A DNA stretch of 64,000 nucleotides from Erwinia sp. JUb26. Lineage in GTDB: Bacteria; Pseudomonadota; Gammaproteobacteria; Enterobacterales; Enterobacteriaceae. Location: contig NZ_RJVB01000006.1 in assembly GCF_003751505.1 (NCBI RefSeq), forward strand, positions 186,001-250,000. Direction: 5' to 3'. Below are positions 30,105 through 40,737 of this stretch, piece after piece. Position 1 is the first letter of the stretch. Every line of letters begins with the position of its first letter. The translations under genes and the position numbers were made by a program. The notes under the pieces were generated by a model, which was not told the DNA's origin, ran no database searches, and was given only the letters and a program-made list of their open reading frames with translations.

Positions 30105-32087
30105 TTAGAAGGTGTAATCTACCGCGGCAAAGTAACGACGGCCGTCTTCGTTGAAGGTGTAGTCGTCGCGGTTGAGGTCTTTATCACCCAGGTTCATCAC
30201 CCCGGCGCGCAGCTTAACCGCTTTGGTCGCCTGCCAGGCTCCTCCGGTATTCCACATCACGTAGCCGCCCGGCGTCGGGCCGTCTGCGGTCAGTGAACGG
30301 CGCTGGCCGGAGTAGTTTGCCTGCAGGAAGAATGACCAATCCTGCAGCGGCTTCCAGTCCAGGGTGCTGTTGGCGGTGTGCAGCGGCAGTTCCTGCAGCG
30401 GTTTGTTGCCGCCGCCGCTCAGGTTACGCCCGTCGGTGTAGGTGTAGTTCAGCGTCAGCTTCCACTGGTCGTTGAACGGCACCGCGACTTCGGTTTCCAG
30501 ACCGGTGATACGTGCCTTGTTGACGTTGTAGTAGCGGAACGTCGGATTGCCGTTGTCATCCACGCCCACGTAGTTCGGGTAGGTTGGTGCCAGCGCGGCG
30601 TTGGACGTACGGGCGATATCGATCATATCGTCAACGTTGTTCTGGAAGGCGGTTACGCTGCCGGTCACGCCCTCCAGCAGCCCTTCTTCCCCGGCGTAGT
30701 ACAGGCCCAGTTCGAAGCTTTCGCTGGTTTCCGGCTTCAGCTCTTTGCTGCCGACAATGGTACAGCTGCCGCGGCAGGAACCGCTCTGCCAGTCCGGGCT
30801 GAGCTGCAGCAGTGAAGGCGCTTTAAAGGCGTTAGCCCAGCCGCCCTTCACGGTGATGGTATCGGTGGCGTTGTACACCAGGTAGGCACGCGGGCTCCAG
30901 TGATCGCCAAAGGTCTGGTGATCGTCCATACGCACGCCGGTGGTCAGCGCCAGCGAGTCAATAATCCGCCACTCGTCTTCCACAAACAGCGCGTACTGGC
31001 TGGCGGAGGTTTTGCCGCTGCCCTTCAGGGTGCCGCTGTCTTCCAGCTTATCGTGGCGCACTTCGCCGCCGAAGGTCAGCATCTGGTTGATGTCCGCCAG
31101 CGGCAGAACCAGCTTGCCGTCCAGCGAGTTGTTTCTCGCTACCGCATTACCGGCGCTGCTGTTGTAGTTTTCCACGCGATCGCCGTAGAAACGCAGCTCG
31201 GTGTTACCCCAGTCCCAGCGACCGTTATGGCCAAGAGAATAGTTCTGGCGTTCGATACGGTTTTTATCCAGCGAGTCGGAGTCACGGTCCTGGCGGTCGA
31301 AGCCGTAACCCAGGCTGATATCCTGCTCTTTGGTCGGGGTCAGCGCGAATTCCACGTTAGTGTTGCGGTTGGTGTAGCCCTCAATGCGCGGCGACAGGCC
31401 GTTAGCCCCGGTGTCGGACGGCTGCTGTTTGTCTTTTTCGCGCTTGCCGAGGTTGCCGTATACCTTCACACCCAGCAGATCGTCAATCAGCGGACCGCTG
31501 GTAAAGAAGCTGCCGTTGTAGCTGTCGCCGCGATCGCGGTGTTCCTGTACGGTGGTGTCCGCGCTCAGTGTACCATGCCAGGCTTTGCCCACTTTACGGG
31601 TGATAATGTTCACCACGCCGCCCAGCGCGTCTGAACCGTACAGCGATGACATCGGCCCGCGAACCACTTCGATGCGCTCAATGGCATCGGCCGGGATCCA
31701 GTTAAGGTCGAAATCGTTGTGGCGGAAGGCGGCGTTACGCGAGTTGACGCGCTTGCCGTCGACCAGAATCAGCGTATAGCTGCTGTTGAGGCCGCGCAGG
31801 CTGACGCCCTTACGGTTATCGCCCTCGTTAGTCAGCTGCACGCCGGGAACGTCGCGCAGCACATCGCGCAGATTCTGCACCGGACGGCGCTGGATATCTT
31901 CGGCGGTGATCACGCTGATACTGGCAGGTGCATCTTTCAGATTCACTTCGGTGGCCGAAGCGGTAACCACCATCTGCTGTTCACGTTGTTTTTCTTCAGC
32001 TTCAACGTCTTCAGCCAGCAGCGGGAAGGACATCATTATAACAGACGCGCAGAGGCCCCCGCGCATTACAGGGTTCAACCTAAACAT
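30105..32087 (-). CDS. cirA: TonB-dependent catecholate siderophore receptor CirA
   Basis: An outer-membrane receptor for iron complexes of catechol siderophores such as linear enterobactin derivatives (and colicin I in E. coli). A 660-residue precursor with signal peptide (about 1-25), a TonB box region (QQMVVTAS), a plug domain (about 45-160) and a beta-barrel ending in the typical aromatic residue (VDYTF). I chose the ATG at 32087 since GGAG lies 7 bases before it and the product then begins MFRLNPV as in E. coli. An ATG at 32099 is also possible. Confidence 0.95.
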   Translation of the reverse strand: MFRLNPVMRGGLCASVIMMSFPLLAEDVEAEEKQREQQMVVTASATEVNLKDAPASISVITAEDIQRRPVQNLRDVLRDVPGVQLTNEGDNRKGVSLRGLNSSYTLILVDGKRVNSRNAAFRHNDFDLNWIPADAIERIEVVRGPMSSLYGSDALGGVVNIITRKVGKAWHGTLSADTTVQEHRDRGDSYNGSFFTSGPLIDDLLGVKVYGNLGKREKDKQQPSDTGANGLSPRIEGYTNRNTNVEFALTPTKEQDISLGYGFDRQDRDSDSLDKNRIERQNYSLGHNGRWDWGNTELRFYGDRVENYNSSAGNAVARNNSLDGKLVLPLADINQMLTFGGEVRHDKLEDSGTLKGSGKTSASQYALFVEDEWRIIDSLALTTGVRMDDHQTFGDHWSPRAYLVYNATDTITVKGGWANAFKAPSLLQLSPDWQSGSCRGSCTIVGSKELKPETSESFELGLYYAGEEGLLEGVTGSVTAFQNNVDDMIDIARTSNAALAPTYPNYVGVDDNGNPTFRYYNVNKARITGLETEVAVPFNDQWKLTLNYTYTDGRNLSGGGNKPLQELPLHTANSTLDWKPLQDWSFFLQANYSGQRRSLTADGPTPGGYVMWNTGGAWQATKAVKLRAGVMNLGDKDLNRDDYTFNEDGRRYFAAVDYTF

Positions 32088-32262
32088 AACTTTCTCCATG
32101 AATGCAAAGCAATAACAGCGAAATGGCTACGGCAAATACCGTAACTGTCTTAATCGGCGGAGTTTATCCGCTCGGTTTTCCGGTTATATTCCGGTTAATT
32201 GACGCTTATCCTGCGCTTTGAATTGCCGGAGCTGGACGGGCTGCGGCGCGCGCTTGCCAGAA

Positions 32263-33048
32263 CTAAAAAGAGGGTGCTTCTACTAATCCATCAATCAAGA
32301 CCTGCGGCGTTCCCAACGTACAGCGTTCAATTCGACCACGAACGCCGTACACGCGCGCAAGACTCTCCGGAGTAATCACGTCTTCCGGTAAACCATCGGC
32401 AATCAGTTCACCGTTTTGCAGCATTAATACATGCTGGCCGTGTCGCAGGGCGATATTGATATCGTGTACCACCACTACGGTGACGATATTTCGCTTCTCC
32501 GTTTCACGGCGCACCAGCTCCATCACGTGGAACTGATAATTTAAATCCAGCGCGCTGAGCGGCTCATCAAGCAGCAGCAGGCCCGGGCGGCGGATTAGCG
32601 ATTGCGCCAACCCCACCAGCTGCTTCTGGCCGCCCGAAAGCTGGTCGAGATAGCTCATCGCCAGATGCGCGATGCCCAGCTGCTCCAGCAGATCCATCAC
32701 TTCGGCTTCGCTGGCCGCGCTGCTGCGCCCGCCGGAGGCCCGCTGGGCGACGATAATCGACTCCAGCACGTGCAGGTGTACCCCGGCAGGCAGCGACTGC
32801 GGCAGATACACCACGCGGCTGGCGCGCTGTGCAAACGGCAGCGTCATCAGCTCTTCACCGTTAAGCCACATTTCACCTTTCGCGCGGTTCAGGCCCGCCA
32901 GCGAACGCAGCAGCGTTGACTTACCGCAGCCGTTCGGCCCCAGCAGCACGGTGATTTTCCCGCGCGGCAGCAGAGGCACATTGAGGTTAGTGATGATCTG
33001 GCGCTTTGGATAACCGGCGTTGAAGCCGCTGATTGTCAGTCCCTGCAT
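32263..33048 (-). CDS. Iron-siderophore ABC transporter ATPase (FecE/FepC type)
   Basis: A 261-residue cytoplasmic ATPase. Walker A GPNGCGKST (37-45), signature LSGGQKQ (about 138-144), Walker B LLLLDEP and the H-loop VVHDIN are intact. Similarity is to ATPases that power uptake of Fe(III)-siderophores or B12. Its start codon overlaps the permease stop by one base, showing coupling. The ligand is unknown. Confidence 0.9.
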   Translation of the reverse strand: MQGLTISGFNAGYPKRQIITNLNVPLLPRGKITVLLGPNGCGKSTLLRSLAGLNRAKGEMWLNGEELMTLPFAQRASRVVYLPQSLPAGVHLHVLESIIVAQRASGGRSSAASEAEVMDLLEQLGIAHLAMSYLDQLSGGQKQLVGLAQSLIRRPGLLLLDEPLSALDLNYQFHVMELVRRETEKRNIVTVVVVHDINIALRHGQHVLMLQNGELIADGLPEDVITPESLARVYGVRGRIERCTLGTPQVLIDGLVEAPSF

Positions 33049-34130
33049 CAGATATTCCCCCGATGGCGCAGAATAATACTCAGGAAGAACGGCACGCCGA
33101 CCAGCGAGGTGACGATGCCAACCGGAATGATCACCCCGGGGATAATGTTCTTCGAGACGACGGAGGCCATCGACAGCACCAGCGCACCGGTCAGCGCACT
33201 GGCGGGCAGATAGAAGCGGTGATCTTCACCGAAAATCATGCGCGCGATGTGCGGGGCCACCAGGCCGATAAAACCAATAGGTCCGACAAAGGCCACCGAC
33301 AGCGCGGAGAGAATGCTGATGCGCAGCAGGGTGGCCAGGCGCAGGCGGCGCACGTCAATGCCGAAGCTGACCGCGCGATCTTCACCGAGGCGCAGCGCCG
33401 TCAGCTTCCACGAACTAAGCAGCGACAGCGGCACCAGAATCAGCAGCGCCAGGCACAGCACGCCCAGCTTGTCCCACGAGGCGCGCGCCAGGCTGCCCAT
33501 GGTCCAGAACACCAGGCCCTGTAACGTATCTTCGCTGGCGATAAACTGCATCATCGACACCAGCGCGTTAAAGGTAAACACCAGCGCGATGCCGAACAGC
33601 ACCACGCCGGAGGTGGCGACCTTGGTCCAGCGGGTGACCGCATCCAGCATCAGCGCGGCAAACAGCGCGAAGACGAAGGCGTTGGCGGAGATAAACCACT
33701 GGTCGGGAATGCCGGGAATACCGATGCCCAGCACAATCGCCAGCGCGGCACCGAAGGCGGCGGCGGAAGAAACACCGAGCGTAAACGGACTGGCCAGCGG
33801 GTTATTGAGGATGGTTTGCATCTCGGCACCGGCCAGCCCCAGCGCCAGGCCGACCACCACCGCCATCAGCGCATACGGCAGGCGGATATCCCAGACGATA
33901 ACCCGGGTCCCGGCATCAACGGATTCAGGGGAAAGCAGGGTTTGCCACAGCGCGTGCAGAGTAAGGCCGGACGGGCCAAGGGTGAAGTCGAGGATCAGTG
34001 AGGCAACGATCGCCAGTAACAGCACCCCCATCATCAGCAGGCGGTGCTTCAGTACCCGGTGATAGCGCCCCATTGCACTGTCGGGCGGCGTCTCGTCGGA
34101 TAGCTTTATGGGATCGTGGGTCACACTCAT
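33048..34130 (-). CDS. Iron-siderophore ABC transporter permease (FecCD family)
   Basis: A 360-residue membrane subunit with about ten segments. The first cytoplasmic residues are followed by the FecCD signatures VWDIRLPYALMAVVVGLALGLAGAEMQ and GFIGLVAPHIARM. I took the ATG at 34130, which has an AGGT site. A frame extended to 34301 would run through a Fur-box-like sequence and is not credible. One permease gene suggests a homodimer, as in BtuC. No binding-protein gene is adjacent. Confidence 0.9.
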   Translation of the reverse strand: MSVTHDPIKLSDETPPDSAMGRYHRVLKHRLLMMGVLLLAIVASLILDFTLGPSGLTLHALWQTLLSPESVDAGTRVIVWDIRLPYALMAVVVGLALGLAGAEMQTILNNPLASPFTLGVSSAAAFGAALAIVLGIGIPGIPDQWFISANAFVFALFAALMLDAVTRWTKVATSGVVLFGIALVFTFNALVSMMQFIASEDTLQGLVFWTMGSLARASWDKLGVLCLALLILVPLSLLSSWKLTALRLGEDRAVSFGIDVRRLRLATLLRISILSALSVAFVGPIGFIGLVAPHIARMIFGEDHRFYLPASALTGALVLSMASVVSKNIIPGVIIPVGIVTSLVGVPFFLSIILRHRGNI

Positions 34131-34220
34131 CTTCAATACCTGTTCGGGAAAGCCCGGATCGTGCCCTGACCGGGAGAAAGGCAAGATTGTAGGAATTATG
34201 GAGAAAAAAAGAAAGCAAAT

Positions 34221-34239
34221 GATAATACTTATCAATAAT
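34221..34239 (-). promoter_or_regulatory. Fur-box-like operator
   Basis: GATAATACTTATCAATAAT matches 13 of 19 bases of the classical Fur consensus, including the whole first GATAAT unit. It lies 91 bp upstream of the permease start, in AT-rich DNA. This fits iron repression of the permease-ATPase unit and perhaps cirA downstream. Confidence 0.75.
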
Positions 34240-34266
34240 ATTTGTAACGCGGCGTGAGGAATTAAA

Positions 34267-34289
34267 AAAGGCGCGAAATTCGCGCCTTT
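34267..34289 (-). terminator. lysP terminator
   Basis: A 10-bp stem (34267-34276 with 34280-34289) followed on the minus strand by six T, 17 bases after the lysP stop. Confidence 0.85.
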
Positions 34290-34306
34290 CAGGTTATTCA
34301 ACAGTA

Positions 34307-35773
34307 TTACTTATCGAATTTGGGAAATTCCATCTCGCTGTATTTCACAAAGCGCGTGCCGCGCGTCAGCTTAAAGCCGAACCAGATAATCAGGAACAGC
34401 GGGATACCGATATAGGTGGCCGCCGCGCCGTACCAGTCAATGGTGTCGGCGAGGAACGCCTGATAGTTCTGGCCCAGAGTAATGATCAGGCACAGCACAA
34501 AGGCGAAAATCGGCCCCAGCGGGAAGAAGCCGGAACGGTACGGCAGATCTGCCAGATCCCGCCCCTGAGCCACGTAGCCCTTGCGGAAGCGATAATGGCT
34601 GATGGCAATACCCAGCCAGGCGATAAACCCGGTCATGCCTGAGGTGTTCAGCAGCCACAGGTAGACGGTCTGGTTGCCAAAGATCGAGGTCAGGAAGCAC
34701 AGACCGGCAATCACCGTGGTGGCCAGCAGCGCGTTGCGCGGCACCCCGCCCTTCGACAGCTTGCTGAAAATGCGCGGCGCTTTGCCATCGCAGGCCAGGG
34801 CGTAGAGCATACGCGTTGAGGCGTACATGCCGGAGTTACCCGCCGAGAGCACCGCCGTCAGGATCACCGCATTCATTACCGCCGCCGCCGACAGCAGACC
34901 CGCGTGCTGGAAGACCAGGGTGAACGGGCTGACGCTGATATCTTTCACATCGTTGCGCAGCAGGCTGGGGTCCGTGTACGGGATAATCAGGCTGATCACC
35001 AGAATCGCAAAGACGTAGAACAGCAGGATCCGCCAGAACACCTGACGCACCGCGCGCGGGATATTTTTAGCCGGGTCTTCAGATTCACCCGCGGCAATGC
35101 CGATCAGTTCGGTGCCCTGGAAGGAGAAGCCGACAATCATCGCCACGCCGATCATCGCCGCAAAGCCCCCGGCAAACGGCGCATCGCCAATCTGCCAGTT
35201 ATGCCAGCCGGCGCTTTCGCCGCCACGGAAAATGCCGACGATCATCGCCACGCCGACGATAATAAAGATAATCACGGTGGCCACTTTAATCAGCGAGAAC
35301 CAGTATTCCGCCTCACCGAAGCCTTTCACCGAAATATAGTTAAGCAGGAAGATCACGCAGAGGAATAACGCACTCCAGATCCAGCCCGGGGTGTCCGGGA
35401 ACCACCAGCTCATCACCAGCTGCGAAGCCACGAGGTCAACGGCGATGGTCACCGCCCAGTTGTACCAGTAGTTCCAGCCCAGCGCGAAGCCGAAACCTTC
35501 TTCGACGTATTTGGCGCCGTAGGTGGAGAATGAGCCGGATACCGGCATATACGCGGCCAGCTCACCGAGGCTGGTCATCAGGAAATAGACCATCAGGCCA
35601 ATCAGCGCGTAGGAAAGCAGCGCTCCGCCGGGTCCTGCCTGAGAAATAGTTGCGCCTGAGGCGACGAAGAGACCGGTACCAATTGAGCCGCCAATGGCGA
35701 TCATCGTTAAGTGACGAGCTTTGAGTTCACGCCTTAACCCAGGCTGTTGTGTTGTTTTTATGTCATGATCCAT
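34307..35773 (-). CDS. lysP: Lysine-specific permease
   Basis: A 488-residue APC-family proton symporter for L-lysine, also the lysine sensor for CadC in E. coli. Twelve predicted membrane segments, beginning with the APC motif MIAIGGSIGTGLFVASG. The length matches E. coli LysP (489). It lies between the iron transporter and yeiE, as cirA-lysP-yeiE do in E. coli with the iron genes inserted. Confidence 0.96.
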   Translation of the reverse strand: MDHDIKTTQQPGLRRELKARHLTMIAIGGSIGTGLFVASGATISQAGPGGALLSYALIGLMVYFLMTSLGELAAYMPVSGSFSTYGAKYVEEGFGFALGWNYWYNWAVTIAVDLVASQLVMSWWFPDTPGWIWSALFLCVIFLLNYISVKGFGEAEYWFSLIKVATVIIFIIVGVAMIVGIFRGGESAGWHNWQIGDAPFAGGFAAMIGVAMIVGFSFQGTELIGIAAGESEDPAKNIPRAVRQVFWRILLFYVFAILVISLIIPYTDPSLLRNDVKDISVSPFTLVFQHAGLLSAAAVMNAVILTAVLSAGNSGMYASTRMLYALACDGKAPRIFSKLSKGGVPRNALLATTVIAGLCFLTSIFGNQTVYLWLLNTSGMTGFIAWLGIAISHYRFRKGYVAQGRDLADLPYRSGFFPLGPIFAFVLCLIITLGQNYQAFLADTIDWYGAAATYIGIPLFLIIWFGFKLTRGTRFVKYSEMEFPKFDK

Positions 35774-35943
35774 GTTTAATCGCTGTGCTTTTCTAAAATG
35801 AGGCGCGATTGTAACAAACTACCGGGGAGCGTATAGCGATAACGCGACGTTATAAGTTAGCTTCATGATCGTCCGGCGATCATTAGAATAAGACGTGATG
35901 ATCGCGTCAGCGGTTTCCCCGCCGCATCCGCGATGGCTTACCT

Positions 35944-36810
35944 TTACTCTTTGCAGTAGCTGAGAAAACGGCTCAGGGCCTTCGATACATGTTTCTGCCG
36001 GTGACAGATACGGTACAGCGTGCGTTTCAGTTTCGGCAGCGGCAAAGACACTTCGACCAGCGTCCCCAGTTCCAGCTGCTCGGCGATGGTCCGGCGCGAC
36101 AGGCAGCTGATGCCCATGCCGTGGCGCACCGCGTTTTTGATCGCTTCGGAGTTGCCTAACTCCAGCGCCAGGTCAAACTGCGGCAGATGCGACAGCAGCA
36201 GATAATCAACGATTTCCCGCGTACCCGACCCCTGCTCCCGCAGGATCCACGGCGCGGCCGCCAGGCTTTGCAGCGTCACCGGCTGGGTGAGAATCTCCGC
36301 GCCCGGCGCGGCAAACACCACCAGCTCATCCTCCATCCACGGCTCGGTAATCAGATCGGGCATGTGGCACGGCCCTTCAATCAGCCCGATATCAACGCGA
36401 AAATCCGCCACATCATTGATCACATCCTGGCTGTTCCCCACGCTCAGTTCCAGCGGCAGCGTGGGGAAATCACGGCGGTAGTGGGCGATCATCCCCGGCA
36501 GCAGATAGTTGCCGATGGTGCTGCTGGCGGCAATGCGCAGCGAACCGTTGTCCTCGCGGAACAGCTGCTCGATCTCCTGCGCCTGCTCCAGCAGGCCGAC
36601 GGCGCGCGGATACAGCAGGCGTCCGTGTTCGTTAATCACCAGCCTTTTGCCCACGCGATCGAATAGCTTAACGTCGAGCTGGCCTTCCAAATCGGCCAAC
36701 GCGGCGCTGACCGCTGACTGCGACAGGGCCAGCACCTGAGAAGCCTGAGTCGTCGATCCGCTTTTGAGTACCTCGGTGAACACTTCCAGCTGGCGTAACG
36801 TAATATGCAT
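35944..36810 (-). CDS. yeiE: LysR-family regulator YeiE
   Basis: A 289-residue LysR-type regulator. The N-terminal winged helix-turn-helix ([20 protein letters not shown], then [18 protein letters not shown]) is followed by the effector domain. I used the ATG at 36810, which has an AAGGAAG site and begins [11 protein letters not shown] as E. coli YeiE. In Cronobacter and Salmonella, YeiE has been reported as a sulfite-responsive regulator. It is divergent from yeiH, its likely target. Confidence 0.94.
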   Translation of the reverse strand: MHITLRQLEVFTEVLKSGSTTQASQVLALSQSAVSAALADLEGQLDVKLFDRVGKRLVINEHGRLLYPRAVGLLEQAQEIEQLFREDNGSLRIAASSTIGNYLLPGMIAHYRRDFPTLPLELSVGNSQDVINDVADFRVDIGLIEGPCHMPDLITEPWMEDELVVFAAPGAEILTQPVTLQSLAAAPWILREQGSGTREIVDYLLLSHLPQFDLALELGNSEAIKNAVRHGMGISCLSRRTIAEQLELGTLVEVSLPLPKLKRTLYRICHRQKHVSKALSRFLSYCKE

Positions 36811-36974
36811 AATGCTTCCTTTATAGCCATGACACGGCTTCACAAGCGTGCTGCGACGCCAGCTTCCTGCCAACTCCGCTTAACACTTATAGTGGTTTAT
36901 ATTAAAAATATAATCAATTTCTCTTTTAAGCAAGATGCCTGCATGATCTTCATGGCTTTTAAGGAGAGATCGAT

Positions 36975-38039
36975 ATGACCGAAATGACATTCACCAAACA
37001 CCTGCCGCAGCCCGTGCATTTATTACCCGGGCTGGCGCTGGCCGGAGGGATCGCCGCCGTGGCGATCGTCGCGGGCAGTTTTCCGCAGCTGTCTGGCCTT
37101 GGGCTGGGCGCGCTGACGCTGGCTATCGTCTTCGGTATCCTTATTGGTAATACGGTTTATCCCTATATTACCCGTCCCTGCCACGATGGGGTGGCTTTCG
37201 CCAAACAAAAACTTCTGCGCGTCGGGATCGTGCTGTACGGCTTTCGCCTGACCTTCCAGCAGATTGCCTATGTCGGCGTTAGCGGCATTGTGATTGATGT
37301 GCTGGTGCTCGGCTCCACGTTTTGCCTCGCCTGCTGGCTGGGGCGCAGGGTGCTTAAGCTCGATCGCGAAACCGTCTGGCTGATCGGCGCGGGCAGCAGC
37401 ATCTGCGGGGCGGCGGCCATTCTGGCCACCGAGCCGGTGATCAAAGCGGATCCGGCGAAGGTGACCGTCGCCGTGGCCACCGTGGTGCTGTTCGGCACGC
37501 TGGCTATCTTTCTTTATCCTTTATTGTATCCGCTGACGGCGGCGCTGTTCCCGGCGGTCACGCCGGAAAGCTACGGTATTTATATCGGCTCCACTCTGCA
37601 TGAAGTGGCGCAGGTTGTCGCCACCGGGCATACCCTTGGCGCGCAAACCGAAAACGCCGCGGTGATTGCAAAAATGTTGCGGGTGATGATGCTGGCCCCG
37701 TTCCTGGTGATCCTCAGCTGGCAGATTAAACGCCTGCGCCCCGCCGCTGCCCGCGGCACGCAGAAGTCGGCGGTGAGCTTTCCCTGGTTTGCCCTGCTGT
37801 TTATCGTCGTGGCACTGTTTAACTCGTTCCACCTGCTGCCGAAAGACATCGTCAGCGCGATAAACCAACTGGATAACGTGCTGCTGGCTATGGCGATGGC
37901 CGCGCTGGGCGTCACCACCCGCTTCGACCATTTAAAGCGGGCCGGGCTGCGTCCGCTACTGCTGGGCGGAATGCTGTTTATCTGGCTGATTGTGGGCGGC
38001 GGTGCGATTAACCTGCTGGCAGGCCATTTGATGGCATAA
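36975..38039 (+). CDS. yeiH: Putative sulfate/sulfite exporter family protein YeiH
   Basis: A 354-residue inner-membrane protein of UPF0324, the putative sulfate exporter family. About ten membrane segments, with the conserved RVGIVLYGFRLTFQQI and GAGSSICGAAAI segments and the later GSTLHEVAQVVA. An AAGGAGAG site precedes the ATG. The divergent LysR regulator YeiE and its reported sulfite response suggest a role in sulfur oxyanion export. The substrate is not proven by the sequence. Confidence 0.92.
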   Translation: MTEMTFTKHLPQPVHLLPGLALAGGIAAVAIVAGSFPQLSGLGLGALTLAIVFGILIGNTVYPYITRPCHDGVAFAKQKLLRVGIVLYGFRLTFQQIAYVGVSGIVIDVLVLGSTFCLACWLGRRVLKLDRETVWLIGAGSSICGAAAILATEPVIKADPAKVTVAVATVVLFGTLAIFLYPLLYPLTAALFPAVTPESYGIYIGSTLHEVAQVVATGHTLGAQTENAAVIAKMLRVMMLAPFLVILSWQIKRLRPAAARGTQKSAVSFPWFALLFIVVALFNSFHLLPKDIVSAINQLDNVLLAMAMAALGVTTRFDHLKRAGLRPLLLGGMLFIWLIVGGGAINLLAGHLMA

Positions 38040-38100
38040 TCTGGCGGCGTTTCCGGTTATCATAGCCGGAGATGACTCAGGCCATTAACAGGAGAACGGC

Positions 38101-38943
38101 ATGAAATTTATCGGTGCTCACGTCAGCGCAGCGGGCGGCGTGGATCAGGCGGTTAAACGCGCCTTTGAACTGGAAGCAACCGCCTTTGCGCTGTTCACCA
38201 AAAATCAGCGCCAGTGGCGCGCGGCCCCGCTGACGGACGAGGTGATTACCGCCTTCCGCAGCGCTTGCGAACAATATAACTATGCTCCCGGCCAGATCCT
38301 GCCCCACGACAGCTATCTGATTAACCTCGGCCATCCGGTTGAGGAAGCGCTGGAGAAATCCCGCGACGCCTTCCTTGATGAGATGACCCGCTGCCAGCAG
38401 CTGGGGCTGACGCTACTAAACTTCCACCCCGGCAGCCATCTGCAGCAGATTAGCGAAGACGAGTGCCTGAAGCGCATTGCGGAATCGCTCAACATCGTGC
38501 TGGACCAGACCGAAGGCGTCACTGCGGTGATCGAAAACACCGCCGGCCAGGGCAGCAACCTCGGTTTCCGCTTTGAGCACCTGGCGGCGATTATCGACGG
38601 CGTAGAGGATAAATCCCGCGTCGGCGTCTGCATCGATACCTGCCACGCTTTTGCGGGCGGCTACGATCTGCGCACCGAGGAAGAGTGCGTGAAAACCTTC
38701 GAGGAGTTTGAGCGGATTGTCGGCTTCCGCTATCTGCGCGGCATGCACCTGAACGATGCGAAAAGCGAATTTAACAGCCGCGTTGACCGCCATCACAGCC
38801 TCGGCGAAGGCAATATCGGTAAAACGGTGTTCAGCTGGCTGATGAAAGATGCGCGATTTGACGGGATCCCGATGATTCTGGAAACCATCGATCCGGAGAT
38901 CTGGAAGGATGAAATTGCCTGGCTGAAGTCCGAGCAAAAGTAG
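38101..38943 (+). CDS. nfo: Endonuclease IV
   Basis: An AP endonuclease that cuts 5' of abasic sites and removes blocked 3' ends in base excision repair. 280 residues with the TIM-barrel fold and all nine metal ligands of the family at the E. coli positions: His69, His109, Glu145, Asp179, His182, His216, Asp229, His231 and Glu261. It is convergent with fruA. In E. coli several nucleoside genes lie between, and they are absent here. Confidence 0.97.
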   Translation: MKFIGAHVSAAGGVDQAVKRAFELEATAFALFTKNQRQWRAAPLTDEVITAFRSACEQYNYAPGQILPHDSYLINLGHPVEEALEKSRDAFLDEMTRCQQLGLTLLNFHPGSHLQQISEDECLKRIAESLNIVLDQTEGVTAVIENTAGQGSNLGFRFEHLAAIIDGVEDKSRVGVCIDTCHAFAGGYDLRTEEECVKTFEEFERIVGFRYLRGMHLNDAKSEFNSRVDRHHSLGEGNIGKTVFSWLMKDARFDGIPMILETIDPEIWKDEIAWLKSEQK

Positions 38944-38963
38944 AAGTAGAAGTCAGACATAAA

Positions 38964-38992
38964 AAAACGGCCCCGCAGTGCGAGGCCGTTTT
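38964..38992. terminator. Bidirectional terminator between nfo and fruA
   Basis: A 9-bp perfect outer stem, AAAACGGCC (38964-38972) with GGCCGTTTT (38984-38992), and further pairing inside. A-run and T-run flank it, so it can end both nfo and the fru operon. Confidence 0.85.
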
Positions 38993-39032
38993 GCTATCGG
39001 GGCCGGGCGTTTCACCCTGGCCCGACTGGAGA

Positions 39033-40721
39033 TTACGCTTTTGCGGTTTCCACTTCCGGGCGCTTCAGCACCGCGTAAGTCAGACCGGCCACCAGCGTAC
39101 CGACGATAATCGCCATCAGGTAACCCAGCACCGGCGTGATTGCTCCTGGGATCAGCAGGACAAACAGACCGCCGTGCGGCGCCATCAGTTTTGCACCAAT
39201 CGCCATCGAGATGGCACCGGTTACCGCGCCGCCCACGATACAGCATGGCAGAACGCGCATCGGGTCACGAGCCGCAAACGGAATCGCACCTTCAGAGATA
39301 AAGCACAGACCCAGAACCAGCGCCGCTTTGCCGCCTTCCTGCTGACCCTTGTTGAACTTTTTACGTGCAACAATCGTCGCCAGGCCCATCGCCAGCGGTG
39401 GCACCATACCGGCAGCCATAATCGCCGCCATCGGTGCGTAGGTTGAGGAGCTGAGCAGTCCGACGCCGAAGGCATAGGCTACTTTGTTCACCGGGCCGCC
39501 CATGTCGGTACACATCATGCCGCCAAGCACCGCACCCAGCAGTACCGCGTTCGCCGTACCCATGTTTGCCAGCCAGGTGGTCAGGCCGGACATGATACCG
39601 GCAACCGGTTTGCCCACTACGTAGATCATCAGCAGACCGGTGATCAGGCTGGCGACCAGCGGAATAATCAGGATCGGCTTCAGCGCTTCCATACTGGTTG
39701 GCAGCTTGACCTTCTGACTGAGGAACTTCGCCGCATAACCGGCGATGAAACCAGCAATAATCCCGCCGAGGAAGCCGGCGTTAATGCTGGTGGCGATCAT
39801 CCCGCCAATCAGACCCGGGGTCAGACCCGGACGGTCAGCAATCGAGAAGGCGATAAAGCCCGCCAGCACCGGCACCATCAGCGCAAACGCGCTGCCGCCA
39901 CCGATCTGCATCAGTGCCGCCGCCAGCGTGCCCTGCTCTTTGAACGCGGTGATACCAAACGCGAACGACAGCGCGATGCTCAGACCGCCCGCCACCACCA
40001 TCGGCAGCATGTAGGACACGCCGGTCAGCAGGTGACGATAGGCACCGGTTTTCTCTTTCTTGTCTTCGCCCTGGGCTGAAGCCTGGCCGCCCTGCGGCTG
40101 ATAAGGCTTGGCTTCCGCTACGGCTTTATCCAGCTCCTGCGCGGTTTTCTTCAGCGCCAGTCCGGTAGAGGTGCGATACATCGGCTTACCGGCAAACTTC
40201 GCCAGGTCCACTTCGATATCCGCCGCAACGATAACCAGATCGGCCGCCGCCACTTCTTCCGGGGTGATGGCATTGCCCGCACCGACGGAACCACGGGTTT
40301 CCACCTTCACCCACCAGCCGCGTTTTTTCGCTTCGGTGTCGATGGCTTCCGCCGCCATAAAGGTGTGCGCCACGCCGGTCGGGCAGGCGGTAATGGCAAC
40401 AATGCGTTTCGGGCCCGCGGCCGGGGCTGCGGCTTTCGCCACGGAAACCGGTGCCTGGTATGGCTGGGCATCGGTCTGCGCTTTCGCCAGCACTTCAGCA
40501 GGCTGACGCAGCAGCTGTTCGATATCCGCCAGGTAAATGGCTTTACCGTTCAGCGTGCTGTCGGCAGGAATATTTTTACCGGCAACAATCACCGGGTCTG
40601 CTTCTGCCGGGTTATCGGTCAGCGTCAGTCCGGCACTTGCCGCAGCGGCGGTAGTGATGTTTTTTGCCAGATAGCCCGTTGCCAGCCCCAGCGAAGAATC
40701 TATGATCAGCAGCGTTTTCAT
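39033..40721 (-). CDS. fruA: Fructose PTS enzyme IIBC
   Basis: The fructose-specific permease that imports and phosphorylates fructose to fructose 1-phosphate. 562 residues: an N-terminal inactive IIB' domain (about 1-90), the IIB domain with phospho-accepting Cys113 (ITACPTGVAHT), and the membrane IIC domain (about 225-555). The ATG at 40721 has an AGGAG site and gives E. coli-like length. It is the last gene of fruBKA, 16 bp after fruK. Confidence 0.96.
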   Translation of the reverse strand: MKTLLIIDSSLGLATGYLAKNITTAAAASAGLTLTDNPAEADPVIVAGKNIPADSTLNGKAIYLADIEQLLRQPAEVLAKAQTDAQPYQAPVSVAKAAAPAAGPKRIVAITACPTGVAHTFMAAEAIDTEAKKRGWWVKVETRGSVGAGNAITPEEVAAADLVIVAADIEVDLAKFAGKPMYRTSTGLALKKTAQELDKAVAEAKPYQPQGGQASAQGEDKKEKTGAYRHLLTGVSYMLPMVVAGGLSIALSFAFGITAFKEQGTLAAALMQIGGGSAFALMVPVLAGFIAFSIADRPGLTPGLIGGMIATSINAGFLGGIIAGFIAGYAAKFLSQKVKLPTSMEALKPILIIPLVASLITGLLMIYVVGKPVAGIMSGLTTWLANMGTANAVLLGAVLGGMMCTDMGGPVNKVAYAFGVGLLSSSTYAPMAAIMAAGMVPPLAMGLATIVARKKFNKGQQEGGKAALVLGLCFISEGAIPFAARDPMRVLPCCIVGGAVTGAISMAIGAKLMAPHGGLFVLLIPGAITPVLGYLMAIIVGTLVAGLTYAVLKRPEVETAKA

Positions 40722-40737
40722 TATGCGTCTCCTGCTG

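Noticed and set aside
32088..32262. Search for a Fur box directly upstream of cirA
   Set aside because: No stretch resembles the GATAAT repeat pattern well enough to call a site.
34131..34301. N-terminal extension of the iron permease
   Set aside because: It would place the Fur-like box inside the coding region and adds residues not found in FecCD proteins.
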